Source: an uncultured Chloroflexota bacterium
GTDB taxonomy: Bacteria; Chloroflexota; Limnocylindria; Limnocylindrales; CSP1-4
Direction: 5' to 3'
Length of the DNA stretch: 5,468 bases
NCBI GenBank assembly: GCA_903930745.1
Contig: CAIYZX010000132.1
Location: forward strand, 1 to 5,468
In this document: piece by piece, positions 1 to 5,280 of the stretch
How positions within the stretch are numbered: the stretch's first letter is position 1
How the letters are laid out: every line of letters begins with the position of its first letter
The notes under the pieces: generated by a model
Database searches by the model: none
What the model saw: only the letters and a program-made list of their open reading frames with translations
Told to the model about the DNA's origin: nothing
Made by a program: the position numbers and the translations under genes

Positions 1-623
1 CGCACCTGCGCCGTGTCGCAGTCCCCCACCACCGCGAGCGTCGCGTTGTTGGGGGCGTAGTAGGTGGCGAAGAACTGGCGCACGTCGTCAAGCGAGGCCG
101 CGTCAAGGTCCGCCATGGAGCCGATGGTGGGGTGGTGGTACGGGTGGCCTTCCGGGAAGAGGTGCCCCAGGAGCTTCTCCACCCACGAGCCGTACGGGCG
201 GTTGTCGTAGGACCAGCGCTTCTCGTTCTTCACGACCTCGCGCTGGTTGTCCAGGTTCTCCTGGGAGAGCGCGTCCAGCAGCGTGCCGAGCCGGTCCGCC
301 TCAAGCCAGAGCATCAGCTCCAGGTGGTGCGAGGGAACGGTCTGGAAGTAGTTCGTCCGGTCCAGCCAGGTGGTCCCGTTGGGGACGCCGCCCAGGCCCT
401 GCACGATGCCGATGTGCTCCGCCTTGCCCACGTGGCGGGAGCCCTGGAACATCACGTGCTCGAAGAGGTGGGCGAAGCCGGTCTTGCCCTCAACCTCGTG
501 CTTGGAGCCCACGTTGTACCAGATGTGGGTGGCGGCGATGGGCGCCAGGTGATCCTCGGCGACGATCAGGCGCAGGCCGTTGGCGAGGCGCTCGTCGGTG
601 AAGTTGACGACCGGGACGGGCAT
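1..623 (-). CDS. M16 family zinc metallopeptidase, N-terminal part (3' end outside window)
   Basis: This is the N-terminal 207 residues of a pitrilysin/processing-peptidase type (M16) zinc protease, a family that degrades or trims peptides in a clamshell chamber. The inverted zinc motif HxxEH is present as H52-L-F-E55-H56. E134, in the segment NQREVVKNE at 126-134, is the likely third zinc ligand, 77 residues after H56, close to family spacing. Other family marks are NGLRLIVAED (15-24) and the GVPNGTTWLDRTNYF segment (79-93). There is no signal peptide, so a cytoplasmic location is likely. The ATG at 623-621 is chosen because GAGGTG (633-638 on minus) lies 9 nt upstream and family similarity begins at once. 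The stop codon and the second half of the protein are not in the window. The 138-aa membrane protein gene lies 88 bp upstream on the same strand, with a possible separate promoter between them. The family call is firm; the substrate is unknown. Confidence 0.93.
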   Translation of the reverse strand, partial: MPVPVVNFTDERLANGLRLIVAEDHLAPIAATHIWYNVGSKHEVEGKTGFAHLFEHVMFQGSRHVGKAEHIGIVQGLGGVPNGTTWLDRTNYFQTVPSHHLELMLWLEADRLGTLLDALSQENLDNQREVVKNEKRWSYDNRPYGSWVEKLLGHLFPEGHPYHHPTIGSMADLDAASLDDVRQFFATYYAPNNATLAVVGDCDTAQV

Positions 624-644
624 GCGGGGCGACACCTCGACAGG

Positions 645-687
645 ACGGGAAGTGCCCCGATTGTAGGGTGTTCGCCCTCGTTCCCGT
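645..687. repeat. Inverted repeat flanking the putative M16 -10 box
   Basis: ACGGGAA at 645-651 and TTCCCGT at 681-687 form a perfect 7-bp inverted repeat with 29 nt between the arms. The spacer holds a smaller hairpin, AGGG (665-668) with CCCT (675-678). The arms straddle the TACAAT hexamer, so this could be a regulator binding site or an RNA fold. It could also be chance in GC-rich DNA. Confidence 0.25.
660..665 (-). promoter_or_regulatory. Putative -10 box of the M16 peptidase gene
   Basis: The minus strand reads TACAAT here, five of six matches to the consensus TATAAT, in one of the few AT-leaning spots of this region. Transcription would begin near 653 and leave a leader of about 30 nt before the ATG at 623. 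No good -35 hexamer is visible at 16-18 nt upstream. The site supports, but does not prove, that the M16 gene is transcribed separately from the upstream membrane protein gene. Confidence 0.4.
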
Positions 688-711
688 GGCGGCCGTCCCG
701 CCGGGGCGTCC

Positions 712-1128
712 TCAGATGGGGAGCAGCGCGAGAACCACGGACGGGACCACTGCGAGCAGGAACGAATCACGGGTCATCCGGGCCACCGCCGCCATGTCCG
801 CGCGGTGGGCGGCCTCGTCGTCGACCGTGCCAAGGCCGGCGTGCGAGTCGCCGAAGTTGCGCTTGCGGCTCACCGCGTAGCCCGCGCAGAAGCGGCGACG
901 GGCCTGCAGCCAGGAGAAGAAGCCTCCCCACATCGGGAACAGGACGATGAGGCGGAACGCGATCGGCGTGGACATCGCCACCGCAAGCCCGAACACGACG
1001 GCCGCGACGACGAACGACGCGATCGCGAAGAGACGGCGCTGGCGGATCTCCCATGGGCCGATGTTGCATGCGCCGGCGACATAGCCGTCGTCGGGGAGGA
1101 AGGCGATGGGCTGGATGGGGGTGGTCAC
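712..1128 (-). CDS. Conserved small integral membrane protein of unknown function
   Basis: This gene encodes a 138-aa membrane protein that I cannot assign a function. A short hydrophilic N-terminus carries C21-N-I-G-P-W-E-I-R-Q-R-R (21-32), followed by hydrophobic segments at about 33-51 and 56-74. Then come Q75-ARRRF-C81-A and a charged stretch (86-121), and a last hydrophobic segment at about 122-137 ends the protein. From memory, small proteins with a CNIGPxEI motif and a later FCA motif occur in several bacterial phyla without a known role. The GTG start at 1128-1126 is chosen because AGGAG (1139-1143 on minus) lies 10 nt upstream. The frame stays open further upstream, but that extension is arginine/proline-rich and crosses the promoter region of the divergent copC, so it is rejected. 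The two cysteines C21 and C81, one before and one after the first membrane pair, are the only cysteines. The stop is TGA at 714-712. Confidence 0.72.
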   Translation of the reverse strand: MTTPIQPIAFLPDDGYVAGACNIGPWEIRQRRLFAIASFVVAAVVFGLAVAMSTPIAFRLIVLFPMWGGFFSWLQARRRFCAGYAVSRKRNFGDSHAGLGTVDDEAAHRADMAAVARMTRDSFLLAVVPSVVLALLPI

Positions 1129-1224
1129 GCTGGTCTGGCTCCTGGCGGGCGGGGTTCCTGCCTGTTGTTCGCCGGGCGGACCCTCGTTGGATGGGCCTCC
1201 GGCGCGTGTTCGTGCGGGCGCGAG

Positions 1225-1230
1225 TATCCT
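1225..1230 (+). promoter_or_regulatory. Putative -10 box of the copC unit (possibly leaderless)
   Basis: TATCCT sits 8 nt before the ATG at 1239 and fits the TANNNT pattern common to -10 boxes of high-GC bacteria. No Shine-Dalgarno sequence precedes the ATG, so the transcript may begin at or just before the start codon. No convincing -35 element is visible. The rest of the 110-bp divergent gap (1129-1238) holds the ribosome binding site of the minus-strand gene and no promoter for it that I can recognise. Confidence 0.35.
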
Positions 1231-1238
1231 GCGCCGCG

Positions 1239-1895
1239 ATGATGCACCTCGCGCCCCTCCGTCATCTCGTCCGCACGCTCGTCGCCATGCCCGCCGCGGC
1301 CCTCGTGGCTGCCCTTGTCGCGCCATCGGCCACCATCGGCCACGCGGACCTCGTGAGCGCGGATCCCGCGCAGGGTGCTCGCCTGGAGGCGCCGCCCTCC
1401 ACCATCACGCTGACGTTCGCCGAGGCGCTGGACGCCACGAAGTCGTCCTTCAAGGTCGTCAACGCCGAAGGCACGGTGGTGGCACGGGGTGCCGTGGCGG
1501 CAGAGGCTCCGGCGACCATGACGGCTACGGGCCTCGCCCTTGAGCCGGGGGCCTACGCGATCCGCTGGACGGCCGGGGCGGACGACGGCCACCTCGAGCG
1601 CGGCACCACGCACTTCACCGTGCTCGCCCCCACTCCCGCCCCGGCCACCCCGGCGCCGGTCACGCCTGGGCCGTCCACCGCGACGTCCGACACGCCGGCG
1701 CCTGTCACCGCGGCACCCGCCACCGACTCCCCGGCCCCGGCGGCGTCCGCCCCTGCCGCCGCGCCCACGCAGGCACCGGCCACGGATCCCGCGGCGGCCG
1801 CGAGCACGGGCGACGTGCTGCTGCCCATCCTGGCCGCCCTCGTGGTCCTGGGCGTGATCGGCGTCCTCGTCCTGCGGCGGAGCCGCGCCGCCTGA
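1239..1895 (+). CDS. copC: CopC-domain copper-binding protein with C-terminal membrane anchor
   Basis: This 218-aa protein is an extracytoplasmic CopC-like Cu(II)-binding protein. A signal peptide covers about 1-34, and the beta-sandwich CopC domain covers about 35-128, including HADLVSADPAQG and STITLTFAEAL. Cleavage before H35 would make histidine the first mature residue; with D116-G-H118 this rebuilds the known CopC Cu(II) site (N-terminal His plus DxH). The Met-rich Cu(I) site of some CopC proteins is missing: M94 is the only methionine in the domain. Residues 131-189 are a Pro/Ala/Thr linker, then comes a membrane helix (about 193-212) with a basic tail RRSRAA. Cleavage after A36 (GHA) is an alternative that would remove the histidine. 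The start is ATG 1239 or the adjacent ATG 1242; the open frame further upstream lacks protein-like sequence. Its TGA overlaps the ATG of the next gene by one base, so the two are coupled. The domain call is firm; the role in copper handling is inferred. Confidence 0.9.
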   Translation: MMHLAPLRHLVRTLVAMPAAALVAALVAPSATIGHADLVSADPAQGARLEAPPSTITLTFAEALDATKSSFKVVNAEGTVVARGAVAAEAPATMTATGLALEPGAYAIRWTAGADDGHLERGTTHFTVLAPTPAPATPAPVTPGPSTATSDTPAPVTAAPATDSPAPAASAPAAAPTQAPATDPAAAASTGDVLLPILAALVVLGVIGVLVLRRSRAA

Positions 1896-3430
1896 TGCGC
1901 CGGGTGCGTCACGCCCGCGCAGCGGGCATTGCCGTCATCCTGCTGCTTGGTGGCGCTGCGACGTCCCCCGTTGGCGCCCACGGGCTCTCGCAGGTCTACC
2001 AGAGCCCCCTCCCGCTCGCGGTGTACCTGGTGGGGGCAGGCCTCACGGTCGCCCTCTCCTTCGCCTTCATCCTGGCCCGCGATCTCCGCGCGGTGGAGCC
2101 GCCGATCCGGCCCGGCGCCACCGTCCCGGGGATCGCCCGGGTCACCCTCCGGGTCATCGGCCTCTTCGGCTGGGCATGGATCATGGTGCAGGGCATCGCC
2201 GGCGGATCCTCGGACGCCTCGGTCGCCGGCCTCTTCCTCTGGGTCTACGGCTGGGTGGGCCTGGCGATGGTCTCGGCGCTCGTCTTCCCCGCCTGGGAGT
2301 GGCTGGACCCGTTCGCCACGCTCTTCGACATGGGCGCGTTCATCATCCGCCGCCTGGGCATCCGCCCCTGGGCGCCAGCTCCCCTGCCCGCCGGGGCGCG
2401 CCACTGGCCGGCGTTCGCGGGCATGGTCTTCTTCACCTGGCTTGAGCTCGTTGCCGTCCCGGGCGCGCAGACGCTCGCGGTTGTCCTCGGCGGCTACACC
2501 GTCATGACCCTGGCGCTCATGGCGCAGTTCGGCCGCGACACGTGGCGGACCCAGGGCGAGACCTTCACCGTCTGGTTCCGGACGCTGAACCGGCTGGCGC
2601 CCCTCGGCGTCCCCGGGGCACGTGACGGCACGCTCGTCCGGCGCAGCTTCGGCTCCGGGCTGCTGGACGCCGCGTGGACCACGCCGGTCATCGGGCTCGT
2701 GGCGGTGGGCACGGGCGGGATCATCTTCGACGGCATCAGCCAGACCATCCCCTTCGCCGCCGTCTTCGGTGCCCCACAGCTGCTGGCGAAGTCCGCGCTC
2801 CTGCTGGGCTGGCTGGCCATGGTCAGCGGCCTGGCGCTGCTCGTGGGGCGGACGGTGAGTCCTGGCGCCATCGGCGCGGGGCTGCTGCCCATCTCGGTGG
2901 GCTACCTCGTGGCGCACTACCTGACCTACCTGCTGATCGACGGCCAGCGGATCGTGATCGCCGTCTCGGACCCGCTCCAGCAGGGCGCGGATCTCCTCGG
3001 GACCGCGTTCTACGAGCCGCAGGCCGGGTGGCTGCCGCCGGGACTCGTCTGGACCGCGCAGCTCGTGGCGGTGGTCGGCGGGCACATGCTGGGCGCCTGG
3101 GCCGGGCACGTGACCGCGCAGCGCGACATGGACGGTGCGCAGGTGACGGGCCGGAGCCATGGGGCGAGGACGGGCGCAAACGGGCACCCGAATGGCCATG
3201 CGAACGGGCACCCGAATGGCAACGGCGCCAAGCAGGCCCGCGACATCCGCCACCGCCGCATCCACGAGCCGGCGCCCATCCTGAGCCGCAACGTGCGCGC
3301 CCGCGAGATCCCCCTCGCGATCGTGATGGTGGCCCTGACCACGCTCACGCTCTGGTCCCTTGGCCAGGCGATCGTGGTGGAGCCCGCCGAAGGCACCCGT
3401 CCGGATGCGATCGCGCTGATCGGCCGGTAG
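1895..3430 (+). CDS. Polytopic membrane protein, 'fenitrothion hydrolase'-like family, probably copper-linked
   Basis: This 511-aa protein has a signal-like N-terminus ending in PVGA28, followed by H29-G-L. About ten membrane segments follow, near 39-61, 84-102, 109-131, 173-189, 191-211, 263-279, 297-317, 324-348, 384-404 and 472-494. The pattern AHYLTYLLIDGQ (340-351), SDPLQQGADLLGTAF (358-372) and QLVAVVGGHMLGAWAGH (389-405) matches, from memory, bacterial membrane proteins labelled fenitrothion hydrolase. No hydrolase motif is visible, so that name should not be taken as function. H341, H397 and H405 lie in or beside membrane segments and could bind metal. Between the last two helices is a hydrophilic, histidine-rich loop (about 406-470) with an internal repeat. 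The ATG shares its A with the copC stop codon (TGATG) and no strong ribosome binding site is seen, which implies translational coupling. Context suggests the pair handles copper, perhaps uptake or delivery to a membrane cuproenzyme; this is inference. Confidence 0.8.
   Translation: MRRVRHARAAGIAVILLLGGAATSPVGAHGLSQVYQSPLPLAVYLVGAGLTVALSFAFILARDLRAVEPPIRPGATVPGIARVTLRVIGLFGWAWIMVQGIAGGSSDASVAGLFLWVYGWVGLAMVSALVFPAWEWLDPFATLFDMGAFIIRRLGIRPWAPAPLPAGARHWPAFAGMVFFTWLELVAVPGAQTLAVVLGGYTVMTLALMAQFGRDTWRTQGETFTVWFRTLNRLAPLGVPGARDGTLVRRSFGSGLLDAAWTTPVIGLVAVGTGGIIFDGISQTIPFAAVFGAPQLLAKSALLLGWLAMVSGLALLVGRTVSPGAIGAGLLPISVGYLVAHYLTYLLIDGQRIVIAVSDPLQQGADLLGTAFYEPQAGWLPPGLVWTAQLVAVVGGHMLGAWAGHVTAQRDMDGAQVTGRSHGARTGANGHPNGHANGHPNGNGAKQARDIRHRRIHEPAPILSRNVRAREIPLAIVMVALTTLTLWSLGQAIVVEPAEGTRPDAIALIGR
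3179..3220 (+). repeat. In-frame tandem repeat encoding a His/Asn/Gly loop
   Basis: An 18-bp sequence, AACGGGCACCCGAATGGC, occurs at 3179-3196 and again, identical, at 3203-3220. The period is 24 bp, exactly eight codons. It encodes NGHPNGHA followed by NGHPNGNG (residues 429-444 of the membrane protein), giving three closely spaced histidines (H431, H435, H439) in a hydrophilic loop. Such loops bind metal ions in several transporter families. The identical bases suggest a recent duplication by slippage. Confidence 0.85.
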
Positions 3431-3451
3431 GCCGGCGGTTCAGCCGGCGGG
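3431..3451. terminator. Possible bidirectional terminator between convergent genes
   Basis: The 21-bp gap between two convergent genes holds GCCGGC (3431-3436) and GCCGGC (3443-3448), which pair as a 6-bp all-GC stem around the loop GGTTCA. The hairpin works in either direction. There is no T-tract on either side, so termination would be weak or factor-assisted. The position is the main support. Confidence 0.35.
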
Positions 3452-3889
3452 TCAGTCCGCGGAGGCGGTGATCTCCGCGAGGAACGGTGCCAGCAGGGTC
3501 TCCAGCTCGCCGCGGGTCTTGCGGAAGGCGGCGAGGCGCTCCTCGTCCGTGCCCTCGGTGCGCGACGGGTCCACGAGGCCCCAGTGGAGCGAGCGGCGGG
3601 CACCCGGGAAGACCGGACACGCATCGCGGGCGCTGTCGCAAACCGTGATGACGTAGTCCCAGGGCTCAGCGAGGAACTCCGTCAGCACCTTGCTGCGGGC
3701 GCCGGACCAGTCGATCCCAACCTCCGCCAGCGCCCGCACGGCGTACGGGTTCACGCGGGTCTGCTCCGTGCCCGCGGAGCGGACATGGACGCGATCACCG
3801 CCAAGGTGCGCGAGGAGACCCTCCGCCAGCTGCGACCGGGCGCTGTTGTGCGTGCACAGGAACAGGACGCGAACATGATCGGTGGTCAC
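3452..3889 (-). CDS. arsC: Arsenate reductase, thioredoxin-coupled (low-molecular-weight phosphatase fold)
   Basis: This 145-aa cytoplasmic enzyme reduces arsenate to arsenite. The phosphatase-type P-loop is C12-T-H-N-S-A-R18-S, with nucleophile C12 and anion-binding R18. The resolving cysteines are C84 and C91 (VCDSARDAC), with the spacing of the S. aureus pI258 enzyme (10/82/89), which passes a disulfide to thioredoxin. D107-P108 (VDPSR) supplies the general acid. Length is normal for the family. The start is GTG at 3889-3887, with a consensus AGGAGG 10 nt upstream that overlaps the stop codon of arsN2; the gap between the two genes is 14 nt. It is the last gene of arsM-arsN2-arsC and ends 21 bp from a convergent gene. 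Three correctly spaced cysteines argue against the mycothiol-dependent ArsC type. No arsenite pump follows it, so the product must be methylated or exported by a gene elsewhere. Confidence 0.95.
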   Translation of the reverse strand: MTTDHVRVLFLCTHNSARSQLAEGLLAHLGGDRVHVRSAGTEQTRVNPYAVRALAEVGIDWSGARSKVLTEFLAEPWDYVITVCDSARDACPVFPGARRSLHWGLVDPSRTEGTDEERLAAFRKTRGELETLLAPFLAEITASAD

Positions 3890-3899
3890 GGGCGAGGCG

Positions 3900-3905
3900 C
3901 CTCCT
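3900..3905 (-). promoter_or_regulatory. Consensus ribosome binding site of arsC, overlapping the arsN2 stop
   Basis: AGGAGG on the minus strand lies 10 nt before the GTG start of arsC and shares two bases with the TAG stop of arsN2 (3906-3904). It settles the GTG as start and means arsC can be translated independently of coupling. Confidence 0.8.
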
Positions 3906-4356
3906 AGGGGCGAAGGCGCCGCATGGGGACGCCCTTGTCACGACAGACGGTGGTGAACTCGATGGACTCCCCCACCGCGGCCTGCGCCACGGACCGGGGT
4001 ACCGGCGTCCAGCCAAGACGCGGGAACCATGCCTCCGCGGTCTCGGTGATCAGGTAGAGGTCGTCCATGCCCTCGGCCGCCGCAAGGCGCTCCGCCTCCT
4101 CCACCACGGCACGGCCCACGCCCAGCCCGCGGGCGGCCGGCGCCACCACCACGGACCGGAGCAGGCCCGCTGACCCGAAGCGCTCCAGGGCGGCGGCGCC
4201 CACCACGGCCCCTGCGGCATCCCGGGCCACAACGCCCAACGAGGCGACCGCATCGGCGGCCCCGTCGAGGGGAAGATCGGCGGCGGACAGGAGCGCCTCC
4301 ACCGCGGGCACATCGGCCCCGGAGGCGCGCTCCAGGCGCATGGACGAGCCCGTCAT
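3904..4356 (-). CDS. arsN2: Arsenic-associated GNAT N-acetyltransferase ArsN2
   Basis: This 150-aa single-domain GNAT enzyme should transfer acetyl from acetyl-CoA to an amine. The acetyl-CoA loop is R76-G-L-G-V-G81-R (motif A), preceded by the beta strand LLRSVVVAP (65-73). The segment YLITETAEAWFPRLGW (101-116) and the C-terminal SIEFTTVC138 are, from memory, characteristic of ArsN2 rather than general GNATs. LPLDG (28-32) near the N-terminus also fits. The ATG at 4356-4354 shares its A with the arsM stop (TGATG) and has no ribosome binding site, so translation depends on coupling; M6 is an alternative start. Its place between arsM and arsC supports an arsenic role. ArsN1 relatives acetylate the antibiotic arsinothricin; the substrate of ArsN2 is less settled, so I do not name one. 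Confidence 0.88.
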   Translation of the reverse strand: MTGSSMRLERASGADVPAVEALLSAADLPLDGAADAVASLGVVARDAAGAVVGAAALERFGSAGLLRSVVVAPAARGLGVGRAVVEEAERLAAAEGMDDLYLITETAEAWFPRLGWTPVPRSVAQAAVGESIEFTTVCRDKGVPMRRLRP

Positions 4357-5201
4357 CAGCAGCAGCCCGACCCGCCGCAGCAGCCGCCGCCCTCGTCGTT
4401 GGTGATCGGCAGGTCCATCAGGCGGATCCTCGGCCTGGCGGGGAGCGGCGCCGCATCGGCCCCGGCGGCAGCACCGGCGGCCGGCTTCACGGCGCGGATG
4501 ATGCAGCTGGTCATGCCCGGCGCCACCTCGTGGCTGGGCGTGATCTCCACGTCGCCAAGCCCCGCTGCGATGAGCCCGGAACGGAACTCCGACACCGAGA
4601 GCGCCCCGGCGATGCAGCCCGCGTACGAGCCGCGCTCCGCCCGCTCCCCGGCGCTCAGGGCGTCATCCGCCACGATGTCGCTGACGCCCATCCGGCCGCC
4701 CGGGCGCAGCACGCGCGCGATCTCCGCGAAGACCGCCGACTTGTCCGCGGCGAGATTGATGACGCAGTTGCTGATCACCACGTCGATGGAGCCCGCCGGC
4801 AGCGGAATGGCCTCGATGTGGCCCTTGAGGAACTCCACGTTCATGGCGCCGGCCTCCGCCTTGTTGCGGAGCGCGAGGGCCAGCATCTCGTCCGTCATGT
4901 CCAGCCCGAACGCGCGTCCGGTGGGGCCAACGCGGCGCGCGGAGAGCAGGACGTCGATGCCGCCGCCGGAGCCCAGGTCCAGGACGCGCTCACCCTCGCG
5001 CAGGTCCGCCACCGCGATGGGGTTCCCACAGCCCAGCGAGGCGAGGACCGCGGCATCCGGCAGCTCGTCGCGCTCCAGCGCGGAGTAGACCTCGGGGCCG
5101 ATGGCCTGGTTGTCGCCCGCGCAGCAGGAGCCCTCGGCGGCCTGGATGGCGGCGGCCGCGTAGTGCGCGCGGACCTCCTCGTGGATCGTCTCGGTGGTCA
5201 T
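4356..5201 (-). CDS. arsM: Arsenite S-adenosylmethionine methyltransferase ArsM
   Basis: This 281-aa cytoplasmic enzyme methylates As(III) to mono-, di- and possibly trimethyl arsenicals using S-adenosylmethionine. The Rossmann SAM motif is VLDLGSGGGID (73-83), with acidic D101 (FGLD) after the second strand. Arsenic-binding cysteines C58 (SLGCGNP), C146 (SNCVINL) and C196 (AGCIAG) correspond to C72, C174 and C224 of the algal enzyme CmArsM, and C26-C27 stands where the fourth cysteine, C44, is expected. An Ala-rich linker (about 240-256) leads to a short tail ending in two cysteine pairs, C274-C275 and C280-C281. The ATG at 5201-5199 is chosen because AGGAG lies 6 nt upstream; the open frame continues upstream only through the arsR promoter and coding strand. 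It is the first gene of the ars operon, coupled to arsN2 and divergent from arsR. Confidence 0.95.
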   Translation of the reverse strand: MTTETIHEEVRAHYAAAAIQAAEGSCCAGDNQAIGPEVYSALERDELPDAAVLASLGCGNPIAVADLREGERVLDLGSGGGIDVLLSARRVGPTGRAFGLDMTDEMLALALRNKAEAGAMNVEFLKGHIEAIPLPAGSIDVVISNCVINLAADKSAVFAEIARVLRPGGRMGVSDIVADDALSAGERAERGSYAGCIAGALSVSEFRSGLIAAGLGDVEITPSHEVAPGMTSCIIRAVKPAAGAAAGADAAPLPARPRIRLMDLPITNDEGGGCCGGSGCC

Positions 5202-5207
5202 CGGGTG

Positions 5208-5212
5208 CTCCT
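5208..5212 (-). promoter_or_regulatory. Ribosome binding site of arsM
   Basis: AGGAG on the minus strand stands 6 nt before the ATG at 5201. It fixes the arsM start and excludes the longer open frame that runs to the right edge. Confidence 0.75.
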
Positions 5213-5237
5213 GGTCGGGCTCTGGTGTCTTGGGTGG

Positions 5238-5267
5238 ATCTTGCCTTCCTATATCGACATGTGTCAA
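5238..5267 (-). promoter_or_regulatory. Putative arsM-arsN2-arsC promoter
   Basis: On the minus strand a perfect -35 box TTGACA (5267-5262) is followed after 18 nt by CAAGAT (5243-5238), a weak -10 that keeps the conserved A at position 2 and T at position 6. Transcription would start near 5231, giving a leader of about 30 nt with the ribosome binding site at 5212-5208. The -35 box lies inside the right arm of the ArsR operator, so repressor binding would block RNA polymerase. Confidence 0.6.
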
Positions 5268-5270
5268 TGT
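5241..5270 (+). promoter_or_regulatory. Possible arsR promoter, leaderless or near-leaderless
   Basis: TTGCCT (5241-5246) and CAATGT (5265-5270), 18 nt apart, are the best -35/-10 pair on the plus strand. Their position would put the transcription start close to the ATG at 5281, matching the lack of a ribosome binding site before arsR. TATATC (5250-5255) is an alternative -10. Either choice overlaps the operator, so arsR would be autorepressed. Confidence 0.4.
5251..5270. promoter_or_regulatory. Putative ArsR operator (imperfect inverted repeat)
   Basis: Arms ATATCGACA (5251-5259) and TGTCAATGT (5262-5270) are inverted repeats with 7 of 9 positions matching and a 2-bp centre; the inner GACA/TGTC is perfect. 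This size and dyad form is usual for ArsR/SmtB operators. It lies in the 79-bp gap between divergent arsM and arsR, covers the arsM -35 box, and is one of the few AT-containing stretches in the window. Binding by the ArsR encoded next to it is inferred. Confidence 0.7.
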
Positions 5271-5280
5271 ACCCAACGTC

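Noticed and set aside
132..950. A 272-aa open frame on the plus strand
   Set aside because: It runs antisense to the M16 peptidase, whose zinc motif and start signals are clear, and crosses into the next gene. The translation resembles no protein.
1053..1238. N-terminal extension of CopC to 280 aa
   Set aside because: The added 62 residues are Arg/Trp-rich and would bury the signal peptide, which begins correctly at the ATG at 1239.
1129..1326. N-terminal extension of the 138-aa membrane protein
   Set aside because: It is Arg/Pro/Gly-rich and antisense to the copC signal peptide and promoter; the GTG at 1128 has an AGGAG at proper distance.
1806..1892. Sortase (LPxTG-type) cell-wall anchor at the CopC C-terminus
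   Set aside because: A Pro/Ala/Thr linker, helix and basic tail are present, but there is no LPxTG or close variant before the helix; a plain membrane anchor explains it.
3179..3220. Short CRISPR-like or regulatory repeat array
   Set aside because: There are only two copies, the period is an exact multiple of three, and the unit is read in frame inside a gene.
1553..3265. A 570-aa open frame on the minus strand antisense to copC and the membrane protein gene
   Set aside because: Its translation is Arg/Gly/His/Asp-rich without any recognisable domain or hydrophobic core, while the plus strand encodes a CopC domain and a clean membrane protein. It is a GC-driven antisense shadow.
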